From positions 3,100,001 to 3,164,000 of the forward strand of contig JAOCZM010000159.1 in assembly GCA_026122235.1 (NCBI GenBank): a stretch of DNA of 64,000 bases. Direction: 5' to 3'. Of this stretch, positions 22,601-37,180 are shown piece after piece. The translations under genes and the position numbers were made by a program. The stretch's first letter is position 1. The number at the start of each line of letters is the position of its first letter. The DNA is from Vinca minor (Eukaryota > Streptophyta > Magnoliopsida > Gentianales > Apocynaceae). The notes under the pieces are model-generated. The model saw only the letters and a list, made by a program, of their open reading frames with translations, was not told where the DNA came from and searched no databases.

Positions 22601-24456
22601 AGGATCGTAGGATCGTAAGATCGTAACTCGGATCGTAGATACTACCTAATTTAAAAAATTATTTGAAAATATATATGTACTCTTAGAAAAACATTTCAAT
22701 CACAAATTTAAAGTGTCTTAAAGGAAAAAAAGATAATCAAATACTCAAAGCAAATCATTCAAGTTATTAATATCATGTACTAAAATTAAACATGTTTATT
22801 AAATTTAATTTGAAGTTAACAAAATTAAATAAAGGCAATGTAAAAAGATTTTGTAAAATTAGCAATAACAAGAAGTGAGATATAATTTGAAAGCAAAGAA
22901 TTTACCTGTTATTGAAACATGATTCAAATGGCGGAACTTCATTTTTAATGATTAAGTATTCAGCAAAAAAGTCAATCGGAGTTAATTTAATTGCTAAAAT
23001 GTGCTTAATTTTTATTTTTAATTAAGATTCAAATATTTCCTGAAATATATAAATTTGTATACATCTTAAAGTATCAGTTCTGAGTATAAGAAATGATAAA
23101 AAAAAATTTAAAAAAAATATAAAGTGTTTCAAAAATAGGGAATAGTAGGATCGTAACGATCCTACCGATCCTACTCCGATCCTACGTAGGATTTAACTCG
23201 GAACACCTCTCAAAACTCGTAGGATCGTACGATCATACGAGTCAACTCGCGAGTTTGACTGCTACGGTCGAGATGATGAAGATGTGGAGGAAAGTACTTA
23301 GCAGAGGGAATTATGGTGTAGGGAAGAGAAAGAGTGGTAGAGACTTTCTGTTTTGGGAAGTGAAAAGGATGTTCTATATTTGGGTTATGTTCCCTTCTAT
23401 TTATAGTAGGTACAAGGGACTTGTTGTGCAATTTATTGTAATATTTGTATTGGAACATTTGTCAAACTTGAAGATTTGACTCTTACAAGCTTTTTCTTTG
23501 AATAAATTTAGTTTCCATTAATCACAAATAGCAAATGCCCATTACAATCAAAGGAAAATCAAAAATACGTAAAGTAAAAGTTATACAATGATTTAAAAAA
23601 TCACGATAGCAGACAAAGACACACCCAAGAAAACTTGGATGGTTAGGAAAAACAAACTAAAAAAAAAAAAAAATTAGCCAACTAAACAAGTACATAATCT
23701 TCTCCTTCAAAGAATCTTCATCGCAATCCTCGATCCACAGGGGACAGGGAGAATATCACTTTCAACATCTTCCTTAGGGAGTTGACAATTTATAGGGACC
23801 ACGCGTATCAACCGTCCCTACAAATTGCCTCGGGAAGATGTAAAAAGTTGATAAAGGGGCCCGGGATCTAGTCAGGGTTGAACAAATCCTCCTAGCAACA
23901 TAGAAAAAAAAGTCTAGATCTCGTGAAGATCCGAGACTCATCTAACCACCTGTGTCTTGAATCTTGAAGAAAAAAACTCTAAAAAAATGTTTCATATGAT
24001 TCGTAGTACTAAAAATGAGAGTAATATAAACGGAACAAAGGACCAAGATTTGACCATTGGCCGAAGCCAATGGCCAAATCTGGCCAGCAGCAAAGGGGAG
24101 AAATGAAGCAGGAAGAAAAAAGGGAGAAGAGAGAGAAGAGAGAAAAAGGGAAAAGGTGTTTATTGACTCTTACAAGCTACATCCTAAGAATTAAGCTTGA
24201 CAAAGACAAGCTATACTCTAGTTGTGATTATCTAATTCATGTTATTTATTATTACCATTCTTTCTTAGTCTCTAAGAAAACTTTACTTATGATTTTGTTC
24301 TTATTGTTTCTTGGTTTCTATGAAAGCCTTGTTCATTTTATTATTATTATTATTATTATAAATTGACCATTTTACCCATAACTTACGTTTTTCTAAAATT
24401 TAAAAAGCATATATTAAACTAACCCTGGGTCGAAGCCGATTTTGTCGAGCGTCACA
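19670..24456 (-). mobile_element. Continuation of the outer LTR insertion
   Basis: Read on the minus strand, this starts TGTGACGCTCGACAAAATCG and runs back toward the inner element. At 20150-20400 it carries a GC-rich module (GGTTAGGAGGTTTAAC..., GGTAGGTACCC) shared with the LTR at 31527-34402 (compare 33700-33770). Near 19880-19920 is a GGACTCACTAAGCT motif also seen near the ends of related LTRs. At 21180-21440, in plus orientation, lies pyrimidine-rich leader-like text with GCCG-GTAAGTTC and CTG-GTGAGTTC donor-like sites, possibly a further nested LTR. No protein domain is recognisable; the reading frames there are short. Confidence 0.45.
22554..23266. mobile_element. hAT-like non-autonomous element, 713 bp
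   Basis: The 8-bp target duplication GTCGAGAT lies at 22546-22553 and 23267-23274. The termini are inverted: CAAGGCAGTCAAACTCGCG at left against CGTAGCAGTCAAACTCGCG from the right. Subterminal regions are packed with GATCCTACG/CGTAGGATC motifs in both orientations (22570-22640 and 23145-23240). The middle is AT-rich and non-coding. The 8-bp duplication and subterminal motif arrays point to the hAT superfamily. Confidence 0.8.
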
Positions 24457-24821
24457 CTATGCATCCTCAACCTGTTATTCACACAAATTTATTAAATGTT
24501 AGGCAGACTCCTGAAGGATCTGTAACTTTAAATTTTGTTAATAACAATCAGAACAGATTAATTGGAAATTCATCTAGTTTATCTAGATCTAGATCTAGTT
24601 CTGTTCGTTCTTTTATTTCTCCTTGTGATTATAATATAGATATACCAAGTACTTCTAGACATTCAACTTCTCATATTAGGGAAGAAGATAAGGATGATAG
24701 TAGTAATGATTCTTTAAAAGAATATATAATTGAAGAATTAAGATTACACAAGGATAATACTCTTAGAGGACATACTAATAATAAAAAAAAAGATAGAGAT
24801 TATGTCTCAAATGAGTTATAA
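24457..24821 (+). pseudogene. Caulimovirid movement protein, C-terminal half
   Basis: After the right target duplication (24457-24461) the frame continues the movement gene interrupted at 9596. It opens with a PQPVIHTNLLNVRQTPEG segment, then a serine/arginine-rich stretch (SSLSRSRSSSVRSF) and an acidic tail ending at TAA 24819-24821. The next gene starts close by at 24830. The ATG at 24459 is an accident of the duplicated bases, not the original start. Confidence 0.8.
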
Positions 24822-24829
24822 TTTTGGTA

Positions 24830-26808
24830 ATGAATAATACACCAATAAAAATTGATTTTAGCTCTAGTTCTAAAGCCAGACAACAAATTAAAAAGGAATT
24901 TGAGTTACCTAGATGGGAAGCATTTAAGAGTTGGATTTTTAATAATTTTGATAAAAATAAAAAAGATACATTTCAAAAAGAATTTTATGATTTTTGTATT
25001 TAAAAAAATGAAATTATACCTTTTGTTCCTTGGTTTTGTTCTACATATGTAGAAAGCTATATTTCTATATTAGAAAGAAATTATAAATTATTAAATGGGG
25101 ATATTCTAAAAGATGTCTATCCTCCTTTACAATCTTTTAAATTAGAAAATTGTAATTTCCTTGCTTTATCAAAATTATTTGAAGATAATACAGCGATTAT
25201 TAAAGTAAACATATTAATTCTCTTATTGAACAGCATAACTATGCTAATCTTTTCCTAAGAGTATTAGGAGAACATATTGGTTCTTTACATAATAAGATTG
25301 ATAATATTATTTCTTTAATGAATAATACAATCAATAACAAAGTAGATAATACTCCTCCAATCCCAGTTGAGCCTAGTATCCAAGGTCCCCCTGAGAATAA
25401 AATTTTCAAATTAGAATGGGAAAAAGAAATATCTGAAAAAGTTAAAACTTTGTTAACAGAAAAAATGAGTAGTTTAACTCTTAACACTTTGCATGATGAC
25501 TTTACTAGTCAATTTTATGATAATTCAGATAAAAACCAAGTTATAGAAGATCAGGTTAATAAACTTGAATAGTGGGCATATAAACCTACTGAATAATAGT
25601 TAATGTGGTAAAAATATCTATGAATGGAATATTGATGGATATACTGATAAACAGATTTATAATCAAATCCATAGAATGTTGATGTATTCTACTATTTGTA
25701 AAAGTTCTAATAACACTGATGTTAATATAGCAAAAATGATAGCAGCAAGTTTTACAGGCCAACTTAAAGGTTGGTGGGATAATTATTTATCTGCTGAAGG
25801 TATGGAAGGTATTTTTAAAACTGTTAAATCAGAAAATAATGAAATTGTAGAAAATGCATTTTATACTTTGGTTATAAACATTGTTGAACATTTTACAAGT
25901 AGATATTCTGATAATATTATAACCTTATTACAAAATCTTAGGTGTAAAACACTTACTGATTTCAGGTGGTATAAAGATACTTTTCTTAGCAGAGGTATGT
26001 AACTCCCTGAGACTAATAGTCCTCATTGGAAAGCTAAATTTGTTGATGGTTTACCTCACCTATTTGCCGAGAGTTAGAAAAGCTCTAAGAGGAACTAAAC
26101 CGTCTATTCCTTATAGTGAATATACATATGGGAAGTTAATAGGAACTTGTACCCAAGAAGTATTAAATCTTTGTAATGAAATTAAGTTAAATCAACAATT
26201 AAAATGCCAGAATCTGGTTAAAATAAAACAATTAGGAGAACTTTGTTCTCAATTTGGTATGGATTTACCTTCGTCTTCTCATAAAAAGAAGAAATTAAAA
26301 CCAGAAGATAAATATCCTAAGTATAGGAAAAACAGAAAATACTCTAAAAAGAAATTAGAAGAAAAATCTTAGAGAAAGGTTCAGAGAAAAAATTATAAAA
26401 AGAAAAAGGATTCTGATAAGAACAAACTTATAGTTTGTCATAAATGTAATAAAGTAGGCCATATAGCAAAAAATTGTTGGACTAAGAAAAAGATTAATAG
26501 TCTTGATGTAGATGATAATCTTAAAGATAAATTATCTAAATTATTGTTAACTTCAGATGTAGAATTATATTCAAATGAGTCTAGTGAAAATGAATTACGT
26601 AAACTAAAAGCTATGGATAATGATTATTATATTACTAGTGATTCAGAGTGTGAACCTTGTCTTATAGGTAAAACCTTGTGTTAAAACTAATGAAAATGAT
26701 GAATTTTATAAACTTATTTCTCAATTTCAAGATAATGAAATTAATGTACTTGATAGTAATCATTGGGTAGAATTACTTAAAGTAATTAAAAAACCTGAGT
26801 TAAGGTAA
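24830..26808 (+). pseudogene. Caulimovirid coat protein (copy 2)
   Basis: This is the nearly full coat gene, in order. An N-terminal region (LPRWEAFKSWIFNNFDK) is followed by stops near 25003, then a helical middle (25318-25572). The conserved core has AASFTGQLKGWWDNYLS at about 25743-25790 and AFYTLVINIVEHF. A basic block (26300-26420) precedes an intact zinc knuckle CHKCNKVGHIAKNC at 26436-26477 (CX2CX4HX4C), then an acidic tail to TAA 26806-26808. Several stops and shifts (25003, 25572-25620, 26002, 26371) break the frame. The core matches the capsid of Solendovirus/Petuvirus-type viruses. Confidence 0.85.
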
Positions 26809-29090
26809 AAAATAATTGATCAAATGGGAAATACTCCAAGTACATCTAAAACAAATGATAATACTAATAAGGAAGTAATTTATAAAGAACTTTATACTTT
26901 ATCTGAAGTTTATAAACTTCTTAAATCTAAACAAGATGATACTCATACTACTTCTTTAAAAGAAATTTTAGGAGAAATTGAAAATCTTAAATCGATTTAA
27001 AAAAATAAGAATAAAGATAATGATAATAGAATTTCTAATTTAGAAACTCTTTCTATTTTAGAAAAAATTCCAAAAGGTTTTCAAGATATTAAATCTAATA
27101 CAAAGGAAAAACAAATCTCTCTTAAAGAAGATTTGAAAATAGATGAGGAAGATTAAAAAGATTTTTTTACAACTTTAGAAGTTATAATTGGTCAAAAATG
27201 GTATATATAAAAATTACCCTTTTAATTGATAACTAGTTTTCAAAAGAATTTACTGCATTAATTGACAATGGTGCAGATTTAAATGTTATTCAAAAAGGTT
27301 TAATACCAACTAGGTATTTTGAAAAAACCACTCATACTTTATCTCATGCTGGAGGCAATAAATTGGATATTAATTTTAAACTTCCTAAAGCATCCATTTG
27401 TGTGGATGGTAAATGTATTCCTTTAAGTTCTTTATTAGTTAAAAACAAACTTTCGACTCAAGTTATACTTGGAACTCCTTTTATTAATAAAATTTATCCT
27501 TTTACTTGGGTAGATAAAGAAAAAATTGTAGCCACTTATAAGGGCGATCCAGTTACTTTTCAATTTATTATGAAACCATTTGTTAGAACTTTAAATGAGA
27601 TCTATGATCATTTAATATTAAAAGAAAATCAGTTAAATTTTCTAAAACATGAAATTAATATATTGACTTTGGAAGAAAATCTCCAAAATCCTATCATATA
27701 TTACAAATCAATTTGCATTAGAAATATGTAATGAACATCCTAATACTTTTTGGAATAGGAAAAATCATATAGTAAGTTTACCTTATGAAGAAGATTTTAA
27801 AGAGGATAATATTCCTACCAAGGCTAGACCTTGCCAAATGAACTCTGAATATTTAATTTTATGCAAAAATGAAATTGCTTCTTTGCTTGAAAAGAAAATT
27901 ATAGGTCCCTCTAAATCTCCTTGGTCTTGTACGGCTTTTTATGTTAATAAACATTCAGAATATGAGCGTGGTGTTCCTAGATTAGTTATTAACTATAAAC
28001 CCTTAAATAAGGTATTAAAATGGATTAGGTATCCTATCCCTAATAAGAAAGACTTATCAGACAGATTATATGATTCTGTTATATTTTCTAAATTTGATTT
28101 AAAATCAGGATATAGGCAAATTCAGATTAATCCAGCTGATAGGTATAAAACATCTTTTAATGTCCCTTTTGGACAATATGAATGGTATGTTATGCCTTTT
28201 GGATTAAAAAATGCCCTTTCAGATTTTCAAAAAATCATGAATGAAATATTTATGCATTACAGTGATTTTATTATTGTCTATATTGATGACATATTAGCAT
28301 TTTCTAAATCTATTGAAATGCATTTTATGCATTTAGAAATATTTAAGAAGGTTGTAATTGCAAATGGATTAGTCATATCTAAACCAAAAATGTCATTATT
28401 TCAAACTAAGATCAGATTCTTAGGTCATAATATTGAAAAAGGTAATATTTTTCCTATTAATAGAAGCATTGAATTTGGATCAAAGTTTCCTGATTAAATA
28501 TTAGGTAAAACTCAATTATAAAGATTTTTAGGAATTCCAAATTATATCTCCCCATATTATAAAAATCTTGCGATTTTATATGATAGACTAAAGTAAATTA
28601 CTAAACCTTGGTCTATAGATCATACTAATGCTGTTAAGAAAATTAAAAGTAAAGTAATATCTTTACCTTGCTTAATGTTAGCTAATCCTCATTGGGATAA
28701 GATTATTGAAACAGATGCCTCCGATATTGGTTATGGAGGAATTTTAAAACAAATAGATCCTAATAATAAGAAACAAGAATATCTTGTTAGATTTCATTCT
28801 GGTAAATATAATAATGCCCAGAAAAATTATGCGACAGTAGCCAAAGAAATACTTGTTATTGTTAAATGTGTATTAAAGTTTCAGGATGATTTATATAATC
28901 AAAAATTTATTATTAAGGCTGACTGTAAATCTGCTAAATTTATGTTTCTTAAAGACTTTAAGCATGATGTATCTAAACAAATGTATGCAAGATGGCAAGC
29001 ACATTTAGCCCCTTCTGATTTTGAGATCATTTATAAAAAAAAGGTGAAGATAATCATCTGCCAGATTTTTTAGCACGTGAATATTTATGA
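26809..29090 (+). pseudogene. Caulimovirid protease-RT-RNase H polyprotein (copy 2)
   Basis: Domain order is complete. A leader (MGNTPSTSK at 26824) precedes the protease, whose active-site triad reads D-N-G at 27264-27272 instead of D-S-G. The RT is largely open at 27838-28497, with FDLKSGYRQIQIN and the catalytic IVYIDDIL at about 28276-28299. The RT connection and RNase H follow (ETDASDIGYGG at 28708, DCKSAKF at 28921), ending in an LPDFLAREYL-type tail before TGA 29088-29090. Stops near 26998, 27155, 28495 and 28520-28596, and a shift near 27690 and 29038, make it inactive. It lacks the deletion found in copy 1, so it is the better reference copy. Confidence 0.9.
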
Positions 29091-29275
29091 TTTGGTTAAA
29101 TGGAATAGTCCAAGATATAATTATAAAATCATGGATACAAGATATAACTTATGATAGTGATAATAATGATATGGATTTAGAATGTAGTGAAACATTCTCG
29201 GATATAATAAAATCAGATGATTTAATTGAAATAAATATAAATGATGATCCATATAACATTCATTATTATACAGAA

Positions 29276-30584
29276 ATGCAGGTTAGAGGCCGAGGATCTC
29301 CCTCTTATAGAGGAAGAGGAAAAAGTCCATATAATATTCTGGTTCAACATGGAACAAAGAAGCTAATAGCTTCAAATCTTTCAAGAATATCTGATAAAGA
29401 TGAAGCTGAATATCAAAGATATCTGCAATGGAAAAACTCCAAAAGGAAGGTAATACTACTTCCAGTAGTTCTACAGCTCCCCCTTTTGCTCGAATTGTTG
29501 AAGAGAGTAAATAAAAGGAGGAAAATATGATTAAAAATAATGAGAAAAGAGTAATACTCTTATTAAATGACGATGATAAGAAATGGGAGGATCAACCCTG
29601 GATAGTTTTTTAGATACACTCAAATAATGGTTGTGAATTTAATCATTTCACAAGTGCTAATAAAAAAATTAATAATTTCTCAAAAATTATAATTAAGAAG
29701 ATTATATCTATTGAAGAATGGAGAATTTCTCCTTTTAGAGAGAAAGCCTTCTTTTACAAAGATACTCAAGTGAAATGCAATTATTAGGATTATATCCAAG
29801 TTTTTTATAAGGTATTATTATATGAAAATGGAAAAAGAAGTCATACTTGGTTTATAAAAACTGGCTCAGAGGTTTATAACCATCCTTTACCAAAATGGTT
29901 AATTAAATGGTGGCAATTCTATGGTACTACGGAGGAAATTCTTCCCCTTCTATTTCAAAGAGTTTTATAGTGAGTGGGAACAAATTATTCCCAACATTTC
30001 TCAAAGAAATAATGATCGGATTATTCTTGGGATTTCTCAGATGCACTTTTTTATTCAGTTTTCTATTCCCTGGATTTGGAGAAATGATCCAATTATTGGT
30101 TATACTCAAGAAAATCTCTTATGTTTGAAAAGGTGTTCGTATACTCGATTTTGGAAAACCATGATGCGAGAAAATTTGCAGAATAAACAATTAAATTGTA
30201 TTGATACTATCAATTTTATCAAAGAAAGGATTGATCAGTATAATGAGTTAAAAATTGAAGAGGAAATGAGGATAAAAACTTCAAGACGAACAGGGATATC
30301 CAGAATATCCATTGGAAGAAATGAATATTGAGAAACTTTCTAAAGCAGAGATTATTGAAAAATATACGAAGAAATTGTAGAAGGTATTAGTCAATAAAGC
30401 CTTCATTGAAACTGGTAAGGCATCTAAAAAAAGTGATACTTCCATGGCATTTAATATCGACAATCCTTTTGAACATTTGCAAGATGCTCAAGACCCCAAT
30501 GAAATTGGGGTAAATGTTGAAGATATCCTAGAAAGTGCTCGTGAAGTAATTTCGGAGGAATTTCTAGAAAAAGTAGACAAATAG
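29276..30584 (+). pseudogene. Caulimovirid ORF4-position protein (copy 2)
   Basis: The likely start is ATG 29276, giving a glycine/arginine-rich opening (MQVRGRGSPSYRGRGKSP). The frame is then broken near 29519, 29611 and 29786, and continues as WFIKTGSEVYNHPLPKWLI at about 29848 and the charged C-terminal region ending at TAG 30582-30584. It follows RNase H and precedes the promoter, the place of the transactivator/inclusion-body gene in Solendovirus-like genomes. I infer the role from position; I see no diagnostic motif. The upstream frame 29087-29275 may be a polyprotein extension. Confidence 0.6.
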
Positions 30585-30718
30585 ATAAGATAAGATCGAA
30601 TCTTTCGGGATAAGATCGAATCAGTTAAGATGATATCTTTAGCTTTTTGAAAAGCAAATAGTGAATCTACTATTGTAATAGTATAGTTAGTTTTTAATTT
30701 TGATTTGAAGTCCGTCAC

Positions 30719-30730
30719 ATCTCTATATAA
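30719..30730 (+). promoter_or_regulatory. Caulimovirid pregenomic promoter TATA box (copy 2)
   Basis: ATCTCTATATAAG again lies 135 bp after the ORF4 stop, identical in position to the first copy. The downstream leader is well conserved between copies. Confidence 0.65.
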
Positions 30731-31264
30731 GCGGTGCTTCTTTTAGATATTAGGTACGTTTTTCTTCACGCTTTTCTTTACGACTTTCTTTACTTCATTG
30801 TAAAAACCCTTCCATATATAATATCTTCGTAGCTTTTGTATATCTTGAAGACTCTTTAAATTTCTGTAAGTTCTTTAAATTTTTGTTTAATTCATATAAA
30901 AGGATGAGCCTTATATGCTAAGTCATTTATGTTGAATTATGTTTGAACTAGTGAATTAATTGAAGAACCATGGTGAAGTTTTCTAAATAATAATGGTACT
31001 TCAAAAATCTAGCGTTATATTATGGATAGCTGTTATTGTGAATAATTAACTGGCTGAGTTAATTCAGAAGTCTGAAGCCGAACTACTATTTAGCCCGTCT
31101 AAGCCGATGAAAGGACAGGCGTTTAGGCGTTTGTGTAGTGGCTGTTGAGTTCTGAAATGGCTTTCATGATGGTTAATTAATCATGTAAAATTTATGGTTC
31201 AACAGTGTCCAGTAATTTGTTCTATATATGCTAGTTGTTGAAGATCCAACCTCGTTGTGGTATC
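30731..31264 (+). other. Caulimovirid leader (copy 2), ending inside the tRNA primer site
   Basis: This is homologous to 8591-9137. The viral text stops at TGGTATCA (31258-31265), eight bases into the tRNA-Met primer site, and host-like AT-rich sequence follows. The primer site is where the virion DNA minus strand is nicked. Confidence 0.75.
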
Positions 31265-31293
31265 ACTTTATATATTACAACTTACTATAACAT
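31265..31293. repeat. Direct repeat at right edge of viral array
   Basis: This is the partner of 5206-5234, with two mismatches in 29. It starts where the viral leader breaks off. Confidence 0.6.
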
Positions 31294-31436
31294 ATGTAGG
31301 GAATATATATATATAGTGTATATATGTAGCTAGAATATGTTATTCGCACTCCTATTCGCACTCCTTTCCTCTTTATTTTATAAATGAAAATTAGATGTGC
31401 TCACGTACTATATTAGCTAACACATGATTGTATTAG

Positions 31437-34402
<2,966 letters not shown>

Positions 34403-34974
34403 ATATATATATACTAGCCTAATGACCCGTGCTATGCACAGGATTCCATTTTACTATACACTTAAGAGTATAAGAAAATCAAATAGCTTTGCAAGCTATT
34501 TTTAAGATTTGACTCTTTAAATGAAAAATAATAATAAGTAGGTTTTCTCGGGTTCTACCAAAAATCAAATGGCTATGTGAGATTTAAAAAGACTATTGAA
34601 ATTAAAAAGTTAAAAAAACAAATTGAGTTTGTCACTGAATTTAATTAGCTAAATATCAACCCACCAATTCATTCAATTGAAAAACATGCTCAAACCCCTT
34701 TATTTATAATGTTGTCAATCTCCAAAAATTTCTCGTACACTTTCAATGTGGAAACTTGAATAATATTGAAAAGGAAAAAGAAAAATTTAAAAATTAGATT
34801 AGACCATTTATTAAAACCCATAACTTTTAATTAATATTTTTTACTTATTTTTATTCTATTAAATATTAAAAAATTTACAAATTTCTAAACTCTCCAAATC
34901 AAACTTGATTGTAAGTTCAATCGGAATTCAGAGGACTCAATCATCTGAATAACCCGTTATTTGTTCAAACTTTA
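34403..34974. other. Non-coding AT-rich stretch
   Basis: No gene is seen. At 34412-34445, CTAGCCTAATGACCCGTGCTATGCAC resembles a motif common near the ends of some plant Helitron-like repeats, but no matching 3' end was found. Confidence 0.4.
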
Positions 34975-35612
34975 GGAAAAATTGCGTCCTGGGTCCAAAA
35001 ACAATTTATGATTTTGAAGAATGGTCCAAAAACTATGTTTTTACAATACCCCATCCAATAACAATTTACATTTGTTGCACTCAGTCCTTCCGTCAAAAAA
35101 ACTCATAGTCAACTGTTAGTTTGAATTTTGAGTTAGTCCACTTTTAAAATAACAGGGGCTTTTTAGTACTTTCGTTTATACCCATTTCTACCCGATCCAT
35201 AATTTAATGACCCGACCCGAACCAGGGTAATAAATGGATAATTGTCATCCTTTTTCCCACCGTGCCTGAACTCCGCCTCAGGCAATCCTGTCTCTTCCTC
35301 TCCTTTTTCACATCGCTGCTGCCATGCTACCCTCGGCCTTCTTCTCCGATGGTTTGTTTTTGGTGGTTCGCGATTCACCTTCTAGAGTACGTTTTCTCTT
35401 TCTTTTTCTTTTTCTTTAATTTCGTTTTTAATTTTTTATTTTAACTACGATCGTTCTCCTTCTCGGATCCGGCGTTGTTCTTTGTTTTCCGTCCAGGTTG
35501 GCGGTTCATCTCTTCCTCCGGCCGATCGCTGGCCTCTCCGACTACAATTTCCCGTGGTCAGTCGTCATCCCCTAGCAGTGAGTTTCTTTTATTTTAATTT
35601 TAACTTTCGGTT

Positions 35613-35671
<59 letters not shown>

Positions 35672-36452
35672 CTATTTTTTTTCTTTCTTTTGGGTGGTTT
35701 TCTTTCCGGTTGGGGGTTGGTTCGGTCCGACCGCGGGTTTTGCTGGAGAGCTCAGGCCGCCGTGGCTCCTCCGCATTTTCGATTTTTTTGGTAGTACTGT
35801 TGACCTTTTCAAGTTAACTCCTTCTGGGGGGAAAATTATCTGATGTGTTCTGTTTTGATCTTTTTAATTTTTTTACGGAATGAAGTATACAAATTTGAGA
35901 GATTAATTGAAGAATTTGAGGGGATAAAGAATTTGGCTTTGGTGGTGTACGGTAGTGGTCGGTGGTGGGGCACATTGGTGGAGATGTAGGTGGTATGGGT
36001 GATTTGAATATTACATGGGTTCCAAAGAAGAAAAGAATGGAGGGGGGTCGAGGAGGGTGGAGGGATGGTGGTGGTGGTGGTGATACGTACGGTGGTGACT
36101 GTAACAGTGGTTGGGGTTGAGGAAGAATTAATGAAGAATGGTGGATGGGGTTGAGGGATAAGGGGAATAAGGTTGCTGGGGGTTGGGCGGGTTCTTTTTT
36201 AATGGGTTTGGGTTAATTGTTTTAGGTAGGTGGGGAGAGGTGGTTTTTATTAGGAATTTCCAAATATGCCCTTTTAAATTGTGACGTTGACCATTTCAAA
36301 TTGTAAACTAACAGTTGACTATGAGTTTTTTGGACGGAAGGACTTAGTGCACCAAATGTAAATTGTTATTGGATGGGGTATTGTAAAAACATAGTATTTG
36401 GACCATTCTTCAAAATCATAAATTGTTTTTGGACCCAGGACGCAAATTTTCC
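34975..36452. mobile_element. Mutator-like element with long terminal inverted repeats
   Basis: GGAAAAATTGCGTCCTGGGTCC at 34975 is mirrored by the complementary end at 36452. The inverted homology runs for about 160 bp: the segments around AATTTATGATTTTGAAGAATGG and AATACCCCATCCAATAAC recur reversed at 36290-36450. The interior has a pyrimidine-rich block (35250-35600), a TA microsatellite (35614-35668) and G-rich text (35900-36230), with no recognisable protein. I could not find a convincing 9-bp target duplication (5 of 9 at best). It belongs to the same group as 42162-43511 by the shared TIR text GTCAACTGTTA and GGACGGAAGGA. Confidence 0.65.
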
Positions 36453-37180
36453 TTATATTTATACAAATAAAAAATGTAAGAAGCAAATAAGTTTGCTTCC
36501 CCACATTGATGGGCTGAATTGCCAACCCAATTTCTTACTCAAAGAATGTGATAGTACTCTTTTTTTTTATAGTATTGTCAAACTAAACAAACAATGTAAC
36601 TTTTCAATGTGGGATAGTTTTATGAACCAATTAAGAGTTACAACAAAAGTAAAATTTAACCAACCAATCAAAATTTTATAAAATATATATGGATATGGAT
36701 ATATCAATATTTATATATAAATTACATTCTATAAATAATACATATTTATATATTTCTATTAAATTAAATAATAAATTAGTATAACGGTTTCTATTTAGAG
36801 ACCGATTTCTTTAATTCTGTCTCTGTTCAGTTGCCAAATGAAAACCCAAACCCAAACCATTTACCCTAATTGCAAAAATGGTTTGTAATTAGAGACAAAA
36901 TACATAACTTTTTTCTAATTTTCGTTTCTAATTGGTCTCTATACCATATTTTTTAAAATATTAAAAACCTAAAAAATTCGATTGTCCCTACCACCAAGTT
37001 TCAGACATTCAACAAAAATCACAAACAAACTAAGGAAAAGGAAAAAACTAAGCAAACATCACAAACTACGCAAAAATCACATTTTCTAAGCAAACACTAG
37101 CACTTTGCATTTCATCTTACTAAATATGTACATAAAAAAATAAAACACCAAAATATCCCTAAATACTGATAATTAGTTGG
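36453..37180. repeat. Non-coding; CACTA-like subterminal motifs
   Basis: No gene is seen. Between 36780 and 36960 occur CGGTTTCTATTTAGAGACCG, AATTAGAGAC and TTGGTCTCTA, the same kind of motif as at 2990-3600. The block lies next to the Tnp1-like relic, supporting a CACTA origin for both. Confidence 0.45.

Larger units (their letters stand above)
9597..24456 (-). mobile_element. Outer gypsy-type LTR insertion in the viral array
   Basis: The ends are TGTGAC...GTCACA with a 5-bp duplication CTATG. The left 87 bp (9597-9683), read on the minus strand, carry the GTGCC-GAGA-GGCAC hairpin (9633-9646) and a terminal GGGTTGTCACA, like the 3' ends of the LTRs at 12343, 19664 and 34402. The element is therefore a long LTR, or a remnant, in minus orientation. 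The inner gypsy element 9684-19664 interrupts it. Without that nested unit about 4.9 kb remains, including an hAT-like insertion. I found no gag or pol inside and no second LTR, so a solo LTR is the simplest reading. Confidence 0.65.

Noticed and set aside
34412..34450. A possible Helitron end.
   Set aside because: Only a short motif is present, with no matching 3' hairpin plus CTAG end and no Rep/helicase.
35482..35817. A 111-codon frame with a long IYIYIY run.
   Set aside because: It translates a TA microsatellite inside a Mutator-like element.
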